From assembly GCA_029721435.1 (NCBI GenBank), contig CM056583.1, positions 92,522,575 through 92,586,574 on the forward strand: 64,000 nucleotides of DNA. Reading direction: 5' to 3'. The position numbers and the translations under genes were made by a program. This document shows, piece by piece, positions 1 through 12,265 of this stretch. The number at the start of each line of letters is the position of its first letter. Position 1 is the first letter of the stretch. Source of the stretch: Gymnothorax reevesii. Its lineage: Eukaryota > Chordata > Actinopteri > Anguilliformes > Muraenidae. A model generated the notes under the pieces. That model was not told the DNA's origin. It worked only from the letters and a program-made list of their open reading frames with translations, and searched no databases.

Positions 1-160
1 ATGCCTAAATAACTGCAGGGTCAAATATAATGATTCTGTAACCAAAAATAAATATTTTATAGATTTTTTTCCTTGGTAATGTTTATATATATTTCAACAA
101 ACAATTTTTGAGAGTCCAAATACACTGTCCGGCCAAAAGAAAAGTCACACACTCAAACAT

Positions 161-514
161 TTAGTTCGAACCCCTGTAGCTTTGATGACAGTGCATATTC
201 GTCTTGTCATTCTTCTGACAACTATATACAATTCCAGAACATTTATTTTCGATCAGAAATGGCATAATTTTTGGCCGAGATCTGTCTTCTTGACATAATG
301 GTTGAGCCACTCGGCGGTCTTTCTTGAGCACATCCCAATAACTTTTAATGTGTTTAAGGTCAGGACTTTGTGGTGGCAAATTTGTCTGTGAAAATGATTC
401 CTCATGCTTGTTTTTGTAATTCATGATTTTCTTTGCTAAATACAGGCCAATAACTTGCCCGTTCTGAAATACTGTAACATCTTTTCCACCATCGGGGAAT
501 GTGTCTTCTGACAT
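161..514 (-). pseudogene. Tc1-like transposase, C-terminal fragment
   Basis: This 117-residue frame carries the motif PPQSPDLKHIKSYWDVLKK near residues 47-65. It corresponds to the PPQSPDLNPIENLWD block that holds the last acidic residue of the Tc1 DDE catalytic triad. Here the glutamate position reads K (HIKSYW instead of PIENLW), so the catalytic residue is lost. The N-terminal paired-type DNA-binding domain and the first aspartate are absent. Intact relatives are about 340 residues. It lies inside matching terminal inverted repeats, which supports the assignment. The real protein would have started upstream, so the ATG used here is arbitrary. Confidence 0.7.
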
Positions 515-564
515 GATTTTTAATGAAATGAGTAGCGTCGCGCTTCATCAGTCAGGGTTAAAAT

Positions 565-960
565 CAGAGCCCTGCACGGGTAGAGAATTTGCTACCCGAC
601 CCGTACCCGTACCTACCCGCGTGTATTTATGCAGCGTCAACCCGACCCGTACCCAACCCGTAATGGTCATACCCTACTCGTACCTGTACCCGTTTATATT
701 TTCCCTTACCCGTGTTCTACCCGTATCATTAAGATATCTACCCGTATTCTACCCGTATTGTTTATGAAGTTCAAATATTAGGTGTAAATTAAGTGTTATG
801 TGACTATAATAACAAAGTTATTATTATATATAACCGCTGTTCAGTTTTAATATTTATTTCAAAAACTAATATCTAATTATATACACTGCTTGTGACTGTC
901 TCACAACATTCACTTTATCTTATTTACAGTTTACAGTTTACCTGTACCCGTGGCCCTGTG
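565..960. repeat. CCCGTA-rich interspersed repeat inserted in the Tc1 relic
   Basis: The left end reads CAGAGCCCTGCACGGGT and the right end is roughly its complement (CCCGTGGCCCTGTG), with many ACCCGTA repeats between. This looks like a non-autonomous hAT-like element. I could not find a clean 8-bp target duplication, so the class is uncertain. The plus-strand frame at 501-767 is composition-driven and not a gene. Confidence 0.4.
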
Positions 961-1093
961 CCCAGGACTGTGCAGTCCTCTGGTGAAAATGATTATTGCC
1001 AGCTGAAACATATTAATAACCGCAATAATGATCCAAGTATAGAATTTGTTCATTAATTTCCAAACGGTAACTTTTTTTTGGCCGGGCAGTGTA

Positions 1094-2187
1094 TTCCCTG
1101 TGTTTCTAGCTGTGGTCGAGTTCGCTTTTACACTTGTTGTAGAACTTCCTCATTTCAGGTTGTTTTGTCCACATATGTAGCCAAATTTTCACTCCAATAT
1201 ACTCTTCCAATTTCCTGCACTGGTGTGCGATCATATGAGCATAATAAAGCATCTTCCAAAAATCCTTTGCATCATTGACAAAATCCCACCCATCCGAAAT
1301 CATTGAAACAATTCCTCTTCGTAAAAATTAATCTCTTGACTACTATTTGCATAAGTATTTTGAAAGTTTCAGTCCACAGCCTGTCTGTGAAGACTAAAGG
1401 AATTAGTTTTTCCTGTTATATTGGATGGAGAGCTGACGGGTAAAACACTGTTCTGGTACATCAGCACATAATAGCCAGTGGCTGCAGTTATTTTGTTCCT
1501 AAAGGGCTACTGTACAACCTCCAGCTCGGCATCATTAGCAGAGATGCACACAGATGTGATGGTTCTGGCTGCCGGCTCAGATTTTCTTTGTGGCCCGTAT
1601 TTGGAGTTTCTTTAACTATCGGATTCTTTTCCCGGCGATTTCGTCAGGTGTGTGAGTCGCCTTCTCCGAAGGCTAAATAAGCCGGATGTCCGCCACGCCT
1701 CCTTTGCTGGATTGTATGATTTAGTAATCACTACAACCAGAAGATATCTCTCGTCAGGGAATCTTAGCAAATTTCTTTGCAGTAAATTTTTGGTTCATTT
1801 CTTCAGGGAAGTTTCCTTTTTCTCTCCCAATTTGTTTGTTTCTCTCTCGCTCTGCTTCCTGGTTCGTGTTGTTGGGCGTTCGTATTGGAAGCATGAGAGC
1901 TGTTCTCTTTCTTTGTTTATTTTTCTCCATGTGGGTATTTTAAGTCCTTACTGGTCCAATTTTCTCCAAGCCGCAGCATTTGGCCTCCCGATTCCTTCAG
2001 CCATTACAAAAGATCACGCCAATGCTATACAACTCAACCAATGGGACTGCATAGTCAGGCTGGGGGTTGTTATAACACAATTTAAAAAAACTGTTTGCAT
2101 TATTAAACAGCTTATAAAAACGCATTTATGCCACACAGTCCACCCTCCCGAAATGGTTAACAAACGTGAGATGGAATCCACACATTC
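1094..2187. other. No recognised feature
   Basis: About 1.1 kb of AT-rich sequence. The 193-residue plus-strand frame at 1652-2233 shows no domain I recognise and ends inside a transposon terminus, so I do not call it a gene. Confidence 0.5.
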
Positions 2188-2545
2188 TACAAATCCCAAT
2201 TCCAATGAAGTTGGGACGTTGTGCAAAATGTGAATAAAAACAGAAGACAATGATTTGAAAATCCAACCCACATTTTGATTTACAATAGAACATCTAGATT
2301 CAAGCTTTTCAACAGTCCTGGGTCAGATTTTTTGTTTTATGATGCACCATATGTTTTCTATTAGTGCGTGGTTCGGACTGCAGGCAGGCCAGTTCAGCAC
2401 TCAGACTGTCCAACTATGAAGCCATGCTGTTGTGATGGATTTAGTATGTGGTTTGGCTTTGTCCTGCTGGTATATGTAAGGCCTTCCCTGAAAGAGACAT
2501 GGTCTGGATGGGAACACACTGTATGTTGTTGTAACTCACTGAAGG
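2188..2545 (+). mobile_element. Terminal fragment of a Tc1-like transposon
   Basis: It begins TACAAATCCC, then AATGAAGTTGGGACGTTG and AATAAAAACAGAA. It is a diverged copy of the terminal inverted repeat of the transposon at 25731-30095. The following sequence up to about 2545 resembles the transposase region of such elements on the complementary strand, but is broken by stops. Confidence 0.5.
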
Positions 2546-2565
2546 ACACAATCTACCTTTCTCTA

Positions 2566-3272
2566 GGAGAGAACCATGGCCTCAGATGTGGAGGCGCTGA
2601 TCCTCATTCTGACTGCTTCACACTAAGCTGTGAGCCGCTCCAATGCGCCTTAGAGGTCACAGCATGATGAAGCCAACAGGACCACATCATCTGCAAACAG
2701 CAGAGATGAAATCCTGAGGCACCAAACTGGACTCCCTTCAAACCTCGGCTGCGCCTTAATATCATGTCCATGAAATCCATGAACAGAATAGGAGACGAGT
2801 CACATCCTTAGCGGAGTCCAAGACCAACTGGAAGTGGGTTCAACTTAATGGTGAGAATCCGGACACAACTCTGGCTTTGGTTGTACAGGGATCGAATGGC
2901 TCGAATTAACGGCCTTGGTGCCCCATACTCCCGCAGCACCCCTGACAGGATACCTCGTGGTGCACGATCATAAGTCCAATCATAAGCCCAAAAAGCACAG
3001 GTAGACTGAATGGGCAAACTCCCATGACCCCATCTCCCCCCCCAACCCTCCCGCCCCCCTCAGACTCCATGTCCCCAGTCTCCCCCTGGACATGGGAAAA
3101 GCTCCTCCGGAGGTGTGAGTTAAAAATCGTCCGGACAGGTTCTTCCACCAAACGTTCCCACTTGACCCTCACAATACATTTAGGTCTCCCGGGTCTGTCA
3201 GGCAGTCTTCTGCGCCATCTGATCCAACTCACCAGGTGGTGATCAGTTGAAAGCTCAGCCCCTCTCCTCACC
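2566..3272 (-). pseudogene. Non-LTR retrotransposon (LINE) reverse transcriptase relic
   Basis: Minus-strand frames read in order RRGAELSTDHHLVSWIRWR (end of the endonuclease/linker region), then APRGILSGVLREYGAPRPLI and VRILTIKLNPLPVGLGLRQG, which match the reverse transcriptase palm of a fish LINE family, then a degraded block around the FADD position (LQMMW in a shifted frame). Stops and frameshifts separate the pieces, so it is dead. The 5' half and the 3' end are missing. The LINE clade cannot be fixed by eye. Confidence 0.65.
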
Positions 3273-3535
3273 TGAGTGTTAAAAACATATGGAAGCAGAT
3301 CTGATGACCTGATTACAAAATTGATCGTCTACTGTATATGAAGGGTTTCTGGGGAAAACGAGACATATCCCTAAGACCACTTGAACATTTTTCTTGAACA
3401 TCCCAAAAATGAACATTTTTATGTTCCTCTATCAGATGTCTTACTGTTTAAATTTTAAGAACAGACCTTAGGGATTTCAAGAGATAGGTGATGAATTATT
3501 AAATTCAAAATGCTTCACTTGCATTTTATTTGGAA
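3273..3535. other. No recognised feature
   Basis: AT-rich sequence between the LINE relic and the next repeat. Nothing recognised. Confidence 0.4.
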
Positions 3536-3737
3536 CTAGCTGCTACCCGCTACCCGGAGTGAAATTGCCTTTTTTTTTGCGTGCATGACTGTTTTTCAAA
3601 AATCGGGCGACATCAAGTCCTTCCTGGTGTCCAAGTGGATATTCACACCAAATTTGGTGAAAATCGGTTGAGAAATGTAGGAGAAAAATGTGTACATACG
3701 CACAGACAGACATCGACCTCAAATATATTATAGATAA
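3536..3737 (+). repeat. Short interspersed repeat (LINE/SINE 3'-end type)
   Basis: The stretch contains CACCAAATTTGGTGAAAATC and ACAGACAGACATCG. This text is typical of the 3' ends of dispersed retroposons in fishes. Ends are not defined. Confidence 0.35.
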
Positions 3738-3793
3738 TGGAGAACCCTGTGTTTTAAAACACTACATGTCCATTCTGTTTTATCGACCTAGTG

Positions 3794-4006
3794 CAGTGTT
3801 TCCCAAACCTCTCCTGCAGTACCCCTTGTCCTGCCTGCTTTAGATCTCTCCCTGCTCCAGCACTGGTGATTCAAATGATCAGGTCATAATTAACCCCAGA
3901 AGCTGCTTGATAATGAGTAGATCATTTGAATCACCTGTGCTGAAGCAGGGAGAGATCTAAAGCAGGCAGGACAAGGGGTACTGCAGGGGAGGTTTGGGAA
4001 ACACAG
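3794..4006. mobile_element. hAT-type MITE, near-perfect hairpin
   Basis: The 213-bp element is almost one inverted repeat: CAGTGTTTCCCAAACCTCTCC at the left and GGGGAGGTTTGGGAAACACAG at the right, with a short centre around 3870-3895. It is flanked by a perfect 8-bp duplication, ACCTAGTG, at 3786-3793 and 4007-4014. The 8-bp duplication and CAG start fit the hAT superfamily. It has no coding capacity and would have been moved by a hAT transposase encoded elsewhere. Confidence 0.85.
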
Positions 4007-4012
4007 ACCTAG

Positions 4013-5006
4013 TGTAAGAAGAGGTCAGAGGAACACCAGGTGCAGGATCTAGAAGTGTTTCTGAAAACACAAAACACAAAGGGAAAAATGGCAGACACGC
4101 CTGAAATAACACTGTGCACAAGCACTGAACAGATGGGAGAACTGAGGTACTCTGCCAAAGGCAGGGGGAGACAGGAACACACTCTCCACGAGAGGAAAGA
4201 AAACAAAAACTGACCCTAACTAAACTGACGGACACACTGGGAGACTTAAACACGGGGCAGACAAGACAAGAGCGCAGCAAACAGAAAGACTCGGGAACCA
4301 TACACGGGAGACACTCAGAACGCACGAGGAGCTGAGACTTCACCATGAAACACCGAGACAATACGGAGGATCCGTCCGACAATCACGTCCAATGCTGCCA
4401 CATATGTAACCACGAGAGGAGGCGGGGACACATGGGATTAGTAAACAATTACACGAAAACCGGGTTAACAATAATGACTCGAGACAAGACGCTGAGACGA
4501 TCAAACAAGCGAGACAAGTTAGATTAAGGCAATCTAAACGTGACGAGGAAAAAGCACCTCAAGAGAAGCGAAAGAAAGCACAGGGTTTTAAATGCAGTTA
4601 AACAGGGCGCTCAGACTGAATGCAGAGTAGCCAGAATCGCACACGCTCGCTAAATGAGTTAATCAAGGTTAATACTACGTGACAAAATATTTACAATCAC
4701 CCTTAATAAGTGCTGATTAGTACGTGTTAGTAACATCCTATCAGAGAACGCATTCACTCAGTTTCGCGAGACCCGGAATTAAAGACAGCTGGAAGCAATG
4801 AATGAAATACCAAAGCCAAACCGAAAGAGGAAACGTGATTGGACGACGAGACGCAGGAATGCTGAAGGCAGTCACGCGACATCACTGGAAACAGATTGGG
4901 AGCAATTGTCAGACGGCTGAGCTGAGAGCTGGAAATAAAAGAAACTAAAGTAAATCACAAGCACAAATAAGCACGGGACAACACACGAAAGGGCAGAATC
5001 ACAACA
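4013..5006 (-). mobile_element. Solo LTR, family E copy 1
   Basis: On the minus strand it starts TGTTGTGATTCTGCCC and ends CCTCTTCTTACA, so it has TG...CA ends. The flanks CCTAG (4008-4012) and CCTTG (5007-5011) agree at 4 of 5 bases, as expected for an old 5-bp target duplication. Two more copies of this text lie at 7831-8899 and about 61000-62458. It carries a TTACTAACACGTACTAA stretch (complement of about 4715-4732) shared with other LTR families here. No pol sequence adjoins it. Confidence 0.65.
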
Positions 5007-5011
5007 CCTTG

Positions 5012-6412
5012 AAGGAGAAATGTAAGCCACTGAATTGGAGCTTTTCCAAATGATCAGCCACCCAGCTGTTACAATCCAAACATCAGCATAACTATGAAGC
5101 TAAATACTTTGTATGTCTTAATGTCAGAAACTGACCTGAATTCAGCAAATTTGCCTTGAACAGTCACACTGCACAGAGTTTTCACTGTTGATTCAAGGAT
5201 GTTTCCCAGTTCTGCTGTGTCTGCCAAGTTTGATTTTGATTTCAATTTCACAGACTCAGCTATTTTGCCCTTTTTCGGCGTTTGGGATGGGGTCACGGCT
5301 TTTAAAACCCATCAAAAGTGCTCAACTCCGTGCTTTTCACCATGATAACTAATTCACTTGCCGTAAAAATCTAAGTAATCTCACAATTGGTTGAGTGGAG
5401 CAATTGCGACTTTGCAAACAAACCAGTGTGGCATTTGTTGAAAATTTGGAACAGTTTGTAAATGATTCTCAACTGCGGGTATATCACATTTTGAGAAAAA
5501 TTGTTGCACAGCCCCAACCTTGAATCAGTCATTTATCCAGAGTTGATTAAAAAGTTTAAATTGGCATTTGTTATATTTTGCTGTATGTATGTATGAATAT
5601 ATCATATGACAAAGAACTTATCGTACAGTTTTAATTTTCTTGTCATGTCATACAGTGATTGGTGCTATCCACTGGTTTATGCATGACAGCAAAAGAGTAA
5701 TACTGCATTTCACCTGAGTGAAAGTTTATAATGTACTGGGACCCTTTTCTTCATATATCTTTTGGCTCAGAGGGATTCTGCTCTATTGTGTTCTCAAAAC
5801 ACAGCAGCCAACCAGCTGTCTCTAGTGCGCAGAGCCAATCCTTTCTCTGGAGCACAGTACCTTGTTGAATGCGAGCCAGCCAGCAGTGTCCATTCGTGCC
5901 TCAGCAATGTTCCCCAAGTACGGCACATGTATTAAAGGGACGACTGTATACAAGAGCAGCAAATATCTGCCTCAGCAAATTACTTACCATCTGTGCTTGG
6001 TGTTTGAAAATGAGTTTTCTTCCAGAAATTATGCTCTCTGTGAAACTTGCTCAGTTTAATTTGGTATTAAATTTTTCTGATTGATGCCCCATGTGGGGAA
6101 AGTTATTTTAAGTGGATGCCATTCCTTCCCAGAATCCTCTGCACTCAGCAAATTGTGTGCTGTGCTCAAGAAAATAATCCTGCTTTTAGTGTTTTATACC
6201 AACGATAGAAAACTCAAATATAACCCTTAGCCTGTCCTGTTGGCTAAAAGCGTTAAATAGATCGAACAATTTAACCACTGCTTATCTACATATAGTGGTT
6301 CCTTGCCTTAAAAGAAATATTAAAGAAGATGAGAGTTTCCACTTTTTTAAACTTCTTTGAAGAGTGCTATCCACATTCTGTAAAGCACAATGCAAAGAAA
6401 ATGTTTTTTGGA
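5012..6412. other. No recognised feature
   Basis: About 1.4 kb of AT-rich DNA. Open frames are short (at most 75 residues) and unrecognised. Confidence 0.5.
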
Positions 6413-7137
6413 TACGGACTGGGGCATTACAGACGGACGGGGGCATTACAGACAGACTGGGGCATTACAGACTGACTGGGGCATTACAGACGAACTGGGG
6501 CGTTACAGACGAACTACGGCATTACAGACAGACTGGGGCATTACAGACGAACTGGGGCATTACAGACAGACTGGGGCATTCCAGACGAACTACGGCATTA
6601 CAGACAGACTGGGGCATTACAGACAAACTGGGGCATTACAGGCGGACTGGGGCATTACAGACGAACTACGACATTCCAGACTGACTGGAGCATTACAGAC
6701 ATACTGGGGCATTACAGGCAGACTGGAGCATTACAGACGAACTACGGCATTACAGACAGACTGGGGCATTACAGGCGGACTGGGGCATTACAGACAAACT
6801 ACAGCATTACAGACAGACTGGGGCATTACAGGCGGACTGGAGCATTACAGATGAACTACGGCATTACAGACAGACTGGGGCATTACAGACGAACTGGGGC
6901 ATTACAGACAGACTGGGGCATTACAGATGGACTGGGGCATTACAGGCAGACTGGGGTATTACAGATGGACTAGGGCATTACTGACAGACTGGGGCATTAC
7001 AAATGGACTGGGGCATTACAGACATACTGGGGCATTACAGACGGACTGGGGCATTATAGACAAACTGGGGCATTACAGACAGACTGGGGCATTACAGATG
7101 GACTGGGGCATTACACACAGACTGGGGCATTACAGAA
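6413..7137 (+). repeat. Minisatellite, 19-bp unit, about 38 copies
   Basis: The unit is GACTGGGGCATTACAGACA with single-base variants such as GAACTACGG and GGCGGACTGG. Because 19 is not a multiple of three, three units encode a 19-residue periodic peptide in every frame, which explains the open frames of 154 and 106 residues. No start context or composition suggests a real protein. Confidence 0.95.
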
Positions 7138-7830
7138 AAGGACCACCAGGATTCTCCAGTGCTGCAGGTAGATATTTCTTCCTTTTTCTTTTAAAATCTA
7201 TATTTTCTCATTCTTAAACACCAAGTTACTGAAGCACCTACAACCCTGTAAACAATAACAAGTTAGGTAATGCATGGAAAGATTGCTGGATGCTGAGTCA
7301 CAGAGAGCAAAGTAAGTTGGCTGACACAGATTTGCATATTGTGTCTGTGCGTACCCTGGTACCGAAGTAACCACAGCCTGCATTGGAAAGTAAACTTTCC
7401 TGAGAATTTGAGAATTGGGGAATATAATTGGAATAGGCAGCAAGCACAAACAGGAGAAAAGAATGCCTGCAGCAGAATTTATCTACTCTGAAATCAGAAT
7501 GATTATGTAGTTGATTGTGAATCTAAAGGCACTGGGCTCCATGCAGGTTATGGGCGAGGACCCAGGGCTATGGAGTGGATTGTGGGTGGGACTGAAATGG
7601 ATTCAGGGCCATGTGTTAAAAAGTTTGCTCTGTCATAATGTAATAAGCTGCATTATATTATTGGCATGTAAAAATTATATATTTGACATGGATCAGAGAC
7701 AGAAAATCAGCAGACGTGAATCCAATTCAGTGACTTTATTGAATTGCTTGGTCATGCAGGCGGAGTCAAAAAACACAAGTGTTGATCCTTCAGCACAGAA
7801 AAGAGAATCCTGAGTTGTAATCACAAGGAT
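7138..7830. other. No recognised gene
   Basis: Mixed AT-rich sequence. The part from about 7690 to 7830 (GTGACTTTATTGAATTG, then GCACAGAAAAGAG) may be the end of another retroelement directly abutting the family E copy, but I cannot define it. Confidence 0.35.
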
Positions 7831-8899
7831 TGTAAGAAGAGGGTCAGGGGAACACCAGATGCAGGATCCAGAAGTGTTTATTGAACACAAAACACTAGGA
7901 GGTACTTGGCAGACACGCCAGAAATAAAACAGCCTACACATGCACTGAACAAATGGAAAAACCAAAGGACATTGCCGAAGGCAGAAGGAAACAGAAGTAC
8001 TCACTCCAAGAGTGGCTACACCAGAAAAACAAAAACTGGACCTAACTAACTGACAGACACACTTGGAGACTTAAACAAGGGGCAGACAAGACAAGGGCGC
8101 AGCAAAATGCAAGACTCGGGAATCATACACAGGAGAAACACGGAAGGCACGAGGAGCTGAGATTCACTATGTAGAACTGAGTCATATTCAAGGATCCGTC
8201 TGACGTCCTCTCCCATCTCTGCCACATCGACAGTCACGAGAGGAGGCGGGGACTCGGAAAGAAATCTCGACTGAAACAGAAACACATGGGATTGATTAAC
8301 AATTACACGAAAACTAGGTTAACAAGAATAACTCGAGACAAAACGCTGAGACCATCAATCAAGCCAGACAGTTTAGATTAAGGTAATCTAAACGTGACGA
8401 GGAAAAAGCACCACAAGAGAAGCGAAGGGAAGCATAGTTTTTAATGCAGTTATTCAGGGATAACTTAGGGAGAATTTACTCCAACCAGAAACACACACAC
8501 TCGCTAATTAGTTAATTAAGGCTAATACTACGTGACAAAATATTTACAATCACCCTCAAATAAGTGCTGGTTAGTACGGGTTAGTAATGATCCTATCAGA
8601 GAACGCATTCACTCGGAGTTTCGCATTCACTCAGAATTAAACACTGCTGGAAGCTGTGAATGAATGAAATACCAGAGCCGAAACCAAAAGAGGAAACGTG
8701 ATTGGACGACGAGATGCAGGCAACTGAAGGCTGTCACGCGACATCACTGAAGGCAGAGAGGGAGTGGATCGTCAGACGGCCGAAATGAAAGCTGAAATAT
8801 AAAACGAAAGTAAAGCACAAGCGCAAAGACAAAGACAAGATCAAGGAAGTCCAATATTTAATAACTAGGAAGTAGATATGCCGAAGCCAAACCACAACA
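7831..8899 (-). mobile_element. LTR, family E copy 2
   Basis: The left end TGTAAGAAGAGGGTCAGGGG and the body match copy 1 at 4013-5006 closely over most of the length, including CTCGAGACAAAACGCTGAGA and TTAGATTAAGGTAATCTAAA. The right end ...CCACAACA also matches. The flanks AGGAT and CTCAG do not match, so no clean duplication is visible. LTR-like text may continue to about 9250. Copies 1 and 2 could be the two LTRs of one element, but the DNA between shows no gag or pol. Confidence 0.55.
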
Positions 8900-9989
8900 C
8901 TCAGATCAAACACCGGCAGTAAACCACACACAGAGGACAAAGTAAGAATTGTAAACAAAAGACAAACCAGACCTGTCTCCAAAAAGACTTGAAAATCAAG
9001 AAATGCTACCACAGGGATAATCTGGCTAGCAAGCTCCCTAAAAAGAGAGAACACTAAGTGGTTTGTATAAGAACAGAGGAGCAAGTGAAATGGGCCACAG
9101 GTGTTCAGGGGAAGACGAGTGTGCAGGGAGGTGTGGCTATCAATGGCGAAATAATGATAAAACAAGGAACAAATGGAGATGGACATGAAGGAGTGAAGAT
9201 CGAGAGCACTCCACAGACGCGTGTCCAGAGGAATGATTGTCGTCTTACCTAATCGGGGAGACCAAGCAGCAGGTGTTAAGTGTGGAGTGCTCTCGGAGTG
9301 AACCTTCTGTTAATCATGAAAGTGACTGATAACAGGTCAGGACTAATAATTGTTTTAAACGAAAGTTTTGTGCAACCCAGTTCTCTTTTCTTGTTCCGCA
9401 ACTGTACTGAATTTAGCCCATGTTTTAATCACTGTTAGAACGCATATGAAGAGAAACCGTGTCTTCAGTTGCAAATTACAATAATAGGAAAACGCGTCAA
9501 TAAAGGAAGATGATTGAGAACTACTAATTGTAGTCAAAAAGGGACGTGTCTCAGCAATCCCCGCTGGCTACACCACTGAGTGTGGTACTGCGACATCATG
9601 GCATTTGCCATAATGGACATGTCACCTCCGTGCTCCAACAATTCTAGCACTTGATGTGACATAACACAATGGTGATAGATAGAAGTTAGGTTTGTGAGCA
9701 CTGGAACACAGATAATTCTGTAATACTATTCATGTTTCATCACCAAAAAATAAATGTTTAATCCATTTAGAAAGATTTTTTTGGACATACCACAAAATGA
9801 AAATGTGAATTCTGTTTAAAACTGAGGCGCATGGACATATAATTATTGTGCTCCAAGAATTCGCTGATAGAAATGTGTGACAGGAGGTAAAAATCTCAAA
9901 ATCACAAAATTTGGACATATCATTGTGCTCCAAACCCTCGATATATACTTTTGTACACAAGCTCAGCAGGATGTGAGGAATAATCTAAA
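8900..9989. other. Unassigned, partly retroelement-like
   Basis: From 8900 to about 9250 the minus strand reads like further LTR promoter sequence. The 150-residue minus-strand frame at 8734-9186 overlaps it and has no recognisable domain. From 9250 to 9989 nothing is recognised. Confidence 0.35.
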
Positions 9990-10620
9990 CATTAACTGAG
10001 AGTGGAAAACAAGAGGTAACAAGAGGGTGCGTCCGGAAGGCCACATCACCCTGCCCGCGCCTGCGCCCTCAATGTCATGGTGGAATTGTTCTCCCCATAA
10101 ATGGTTTCCTATTTGTGATTGAGCATAACATAGGGTCTATCTCTGCCGGTTTCCCAGTTAAAGAGATTCAAAATATGAAGGTTGGGCACTTTGATGTTTC
10201 AAGGTGACTTGAAGGTCAAGATCACAGTGTTATTAGATTCCCGATATGTGACTTCCTATTATTGTTCAAAAGTAACTATGGGTCTATCTTGCACCGTTTG
10301 GCTGCCAGAGCACTCGGAAAAGTGGTGATGCTGAGTTTGACCTTTCAAGGTCACTTGAAGGCGGGGGTCATGGTGCCATTAGATTTTCATATATGACTTC
10401 CTATTAGTGGTTAATAGTAACTATGTCTCTATCTCCTACCGTTTGGCCCCTAGAGCAGCCTGAGAACGGGGTGGCCTTGAGTTTGACCTTTGAAGGTCGC
10501 TCAAGGTCATAACATTTGGTGGGAAAAGAATCTCCATACCCAACTTCCTATTAGGCATGTAATTACTATAAATCACTGTCTCCAACCAATTTCAAGTTAT
10601 AGGCAGTTGAAATTCTGCCC
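9990..10620 (+). repeat. Diverged tandem repeats with AAGGTCA motifs
   Basis: Roughly four degenerate units of 110-130 bp. Each holds TTGAAGGTCA-type text, then a GACTTCCTATTA block, then a TCTATCT...CCGTTTGG block. Similar AAGGTCA-rich units occur at 32640-33260. This is probably the 3' region of an old retroposon. Confidence 0.4.
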
Positions 10621-10634
10621 TTTATCAGAACTTT

Positions 10635-11597
10635 ATCAAGGCCTTCAAGATTGCAGTGGCCTTGATGTTGCGTAGAGGTATGGCTTCAGGGAATCTGGTA
10701 GATGCACACATGATGGTCAACAAGTACTGATTTCCAGATCTAGTCTTGGGAATCAACAATGACCTAGGAGAAGGGCTCCCCAAATGCTGGGATAGGCTGC
10801 AATGGAGCTACAGGTGGGTCTAACTGGTGTTTTCCAACTACCTGACAAGTGTGACAGATTTAGCAAAAGTTGGAAACATCTTTCCGAAGCCCAGGCCAAA
10901 AGAAGTGTTTCATGATCTTATCAACAGTCTTGTTGACACCAAGATGACCTCCTAAAGGTAAACTATGAGCCATTGTTAAGATCTCATTCCTGTAGACCTT
11001 CGGAACAACAATTTGCTTGACCACCGCCCAATCTGCATAGGCAGGGATATCAGGAGGGCGCCACTTCCGCATCAACACTCCATCCTTGAGATAATAACCA
11101 ACTGGAACTGTGTCTAATTCTTTATAAGGAAGGGCTCTCCCCTTTAGGACACAAATTTCATGATCATTAGTTTGCTCCTCAATCAACCACTTTCTGGACA
11201 GAGACAAGTCTCCAGACACATCAGAATCACCAGACCCGTTTGGCTGGCTTAACAAAGCACTGATAAACTTGTCTGATAAGCCCTCAAACGGAGAAACCAT
11301 ATTAGGCTGAACAGAGTCATGAGGTGAACCACCTGAGTCATGACTATTCAATGTGCTGGACGGCATCACATAATTTTCTTCTTGAGCCTTCTTGGCCTTA
11401 CCACAGGTCACTGCACAAGAAGGATACAGAGATGGGTCTTTATCGCCATCTTCAGTGCTCGGCTGTGAAGTAAGATGAACAGGGGGAACTGCATTGCCCC
11501 CAGCTAGGTCATTGCCTAGCAAGAGAGAAACACCCTTGATAGGTAGACTTGACATAAGTCCCACCTTTACCTGTCCTGTAACTAAATCTGACTTCAA
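10635..11597 (-). pseudogene. Gmr1-like pol fragment: protease tail and integrase N-terminal half
   Basis: The frame from 11597 down to 10860 (245 residues) begins with a protease-end motif, LLGNDLAGG, near residue 27. It then has a linker and the integrase lead-in (LPYKELDTVPVGYYLKDGVL), followed by the HHCC zinc domain start HSLPLGGHLGVNKTVDKIMK and FFWPGL. Past an in-frame stop, the minus strand from about 10860 to 10635 still encodes core text such as KTRSGNQYLLTIMC and STRFPEAIPLRN, the region around the first catalytic aspartate, in degraded form. The second aspartate and the glutamate are beyond the break. It is non-functional. Confidence 0.75.
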
Positions 11598-12265
11598 GAG
11601 TGCAGGGGTACAGATACAGTCCTCCCTTCAATACCTTGTTCAAGTGTGAAATCCCCAGAAGCGGTCTCATCACGTAACTCCAAGGAGTCCATTAACAAAA
11701 GGGACTGAGAACCTCTGCTATCCCTTAGGATATATATGGGGACAGGAGGAGAATGCTCATTCAGAGCCACAGATCCCTCTGACACAAATGGAAGAAATTC
11801 CTCCCTCACAAAGTCAGCAGTATCAGGCTTCTTAGCCTCACAAGGAGCAGGCAATTTAGCAGATTGGTCATCTACTACAGGGGTTTCTAACCTTGTCCTC
11901 ACAAAGGCATTGGGTTTGATATCCTTTTCTTTTTCTTTCTTAGCTTTAAGGAACCAATAGTTAGATGTAACATGACCAACATGTTCGCAATAACTGCGAA
12001 CTAGACCACTTTTGTCACTGTCAGCTTTCACACTTTCATCAGACCTGTGACTGGATTTCTGAGCACCATCACCAGATTTATCTTTGTCTTTGGGTGAGGA
12101 ATCTTTGGTATCACCGTTACCTTTCTTCTGAAATTGGAACCATCTATTATTACTGTTAGACTGAAATTTGGACTTATGTGTGAGAACATATTCATCTGGA
12201 AATTTGGCAACTGACTGCAAATTCAGGGCTTGCTTCTCATTCAGGGAGGTCTTAATATCATCCAT
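11594..12265 (-). pseudogene. Gmr1-like gag C-terminal part with degraded zinc knuckle
   Basis: The frame contains a Lys/Ser/Asp-rich linker (GNGDTKDSSPKDKDKSGDG) and then a broken CCHC zinc knuckle, SYCEHVGHVTSNYWFLK. The expected pattern is C-x2-C-x4-H-x4-C. Here only the second Cys and the His remain, and the last Cys reads Tyr. It lies downstream of the capsid frame at 12241-12693 in a different frame, so at least one frameshift near 12262 separates them. RNA packaging by this copy would be lost. Confidence 0.6.

Larger units (their letters stand above)
121..1093 (-). mobile_element. Tc1/mariner-like DNA transposon, decayed
   Basis: The ends are inverted repeats: CACTGTCCGGCCAAAAG at the left and the complement of CACTGCCCGGCCAAAA at the right, each bordered by TA, the usual Tc1/mariner target. 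The only recognisable coding part is the C-terminal third of a transposase on the minus strand. A second, CCCGTA-rich repeat sits in the middle and probably replaced part of the gene. The element is inactive. Confidence 0.75.

Noticed and set aside
4013..8899. Family E copies 1 and 2 as the two LTRs of one full element
   Set aside because: The DNA between has no gag, pol or primer site, and copy 1 has its own near-matching 5-bp flanks. Two separate insertions are simpler.
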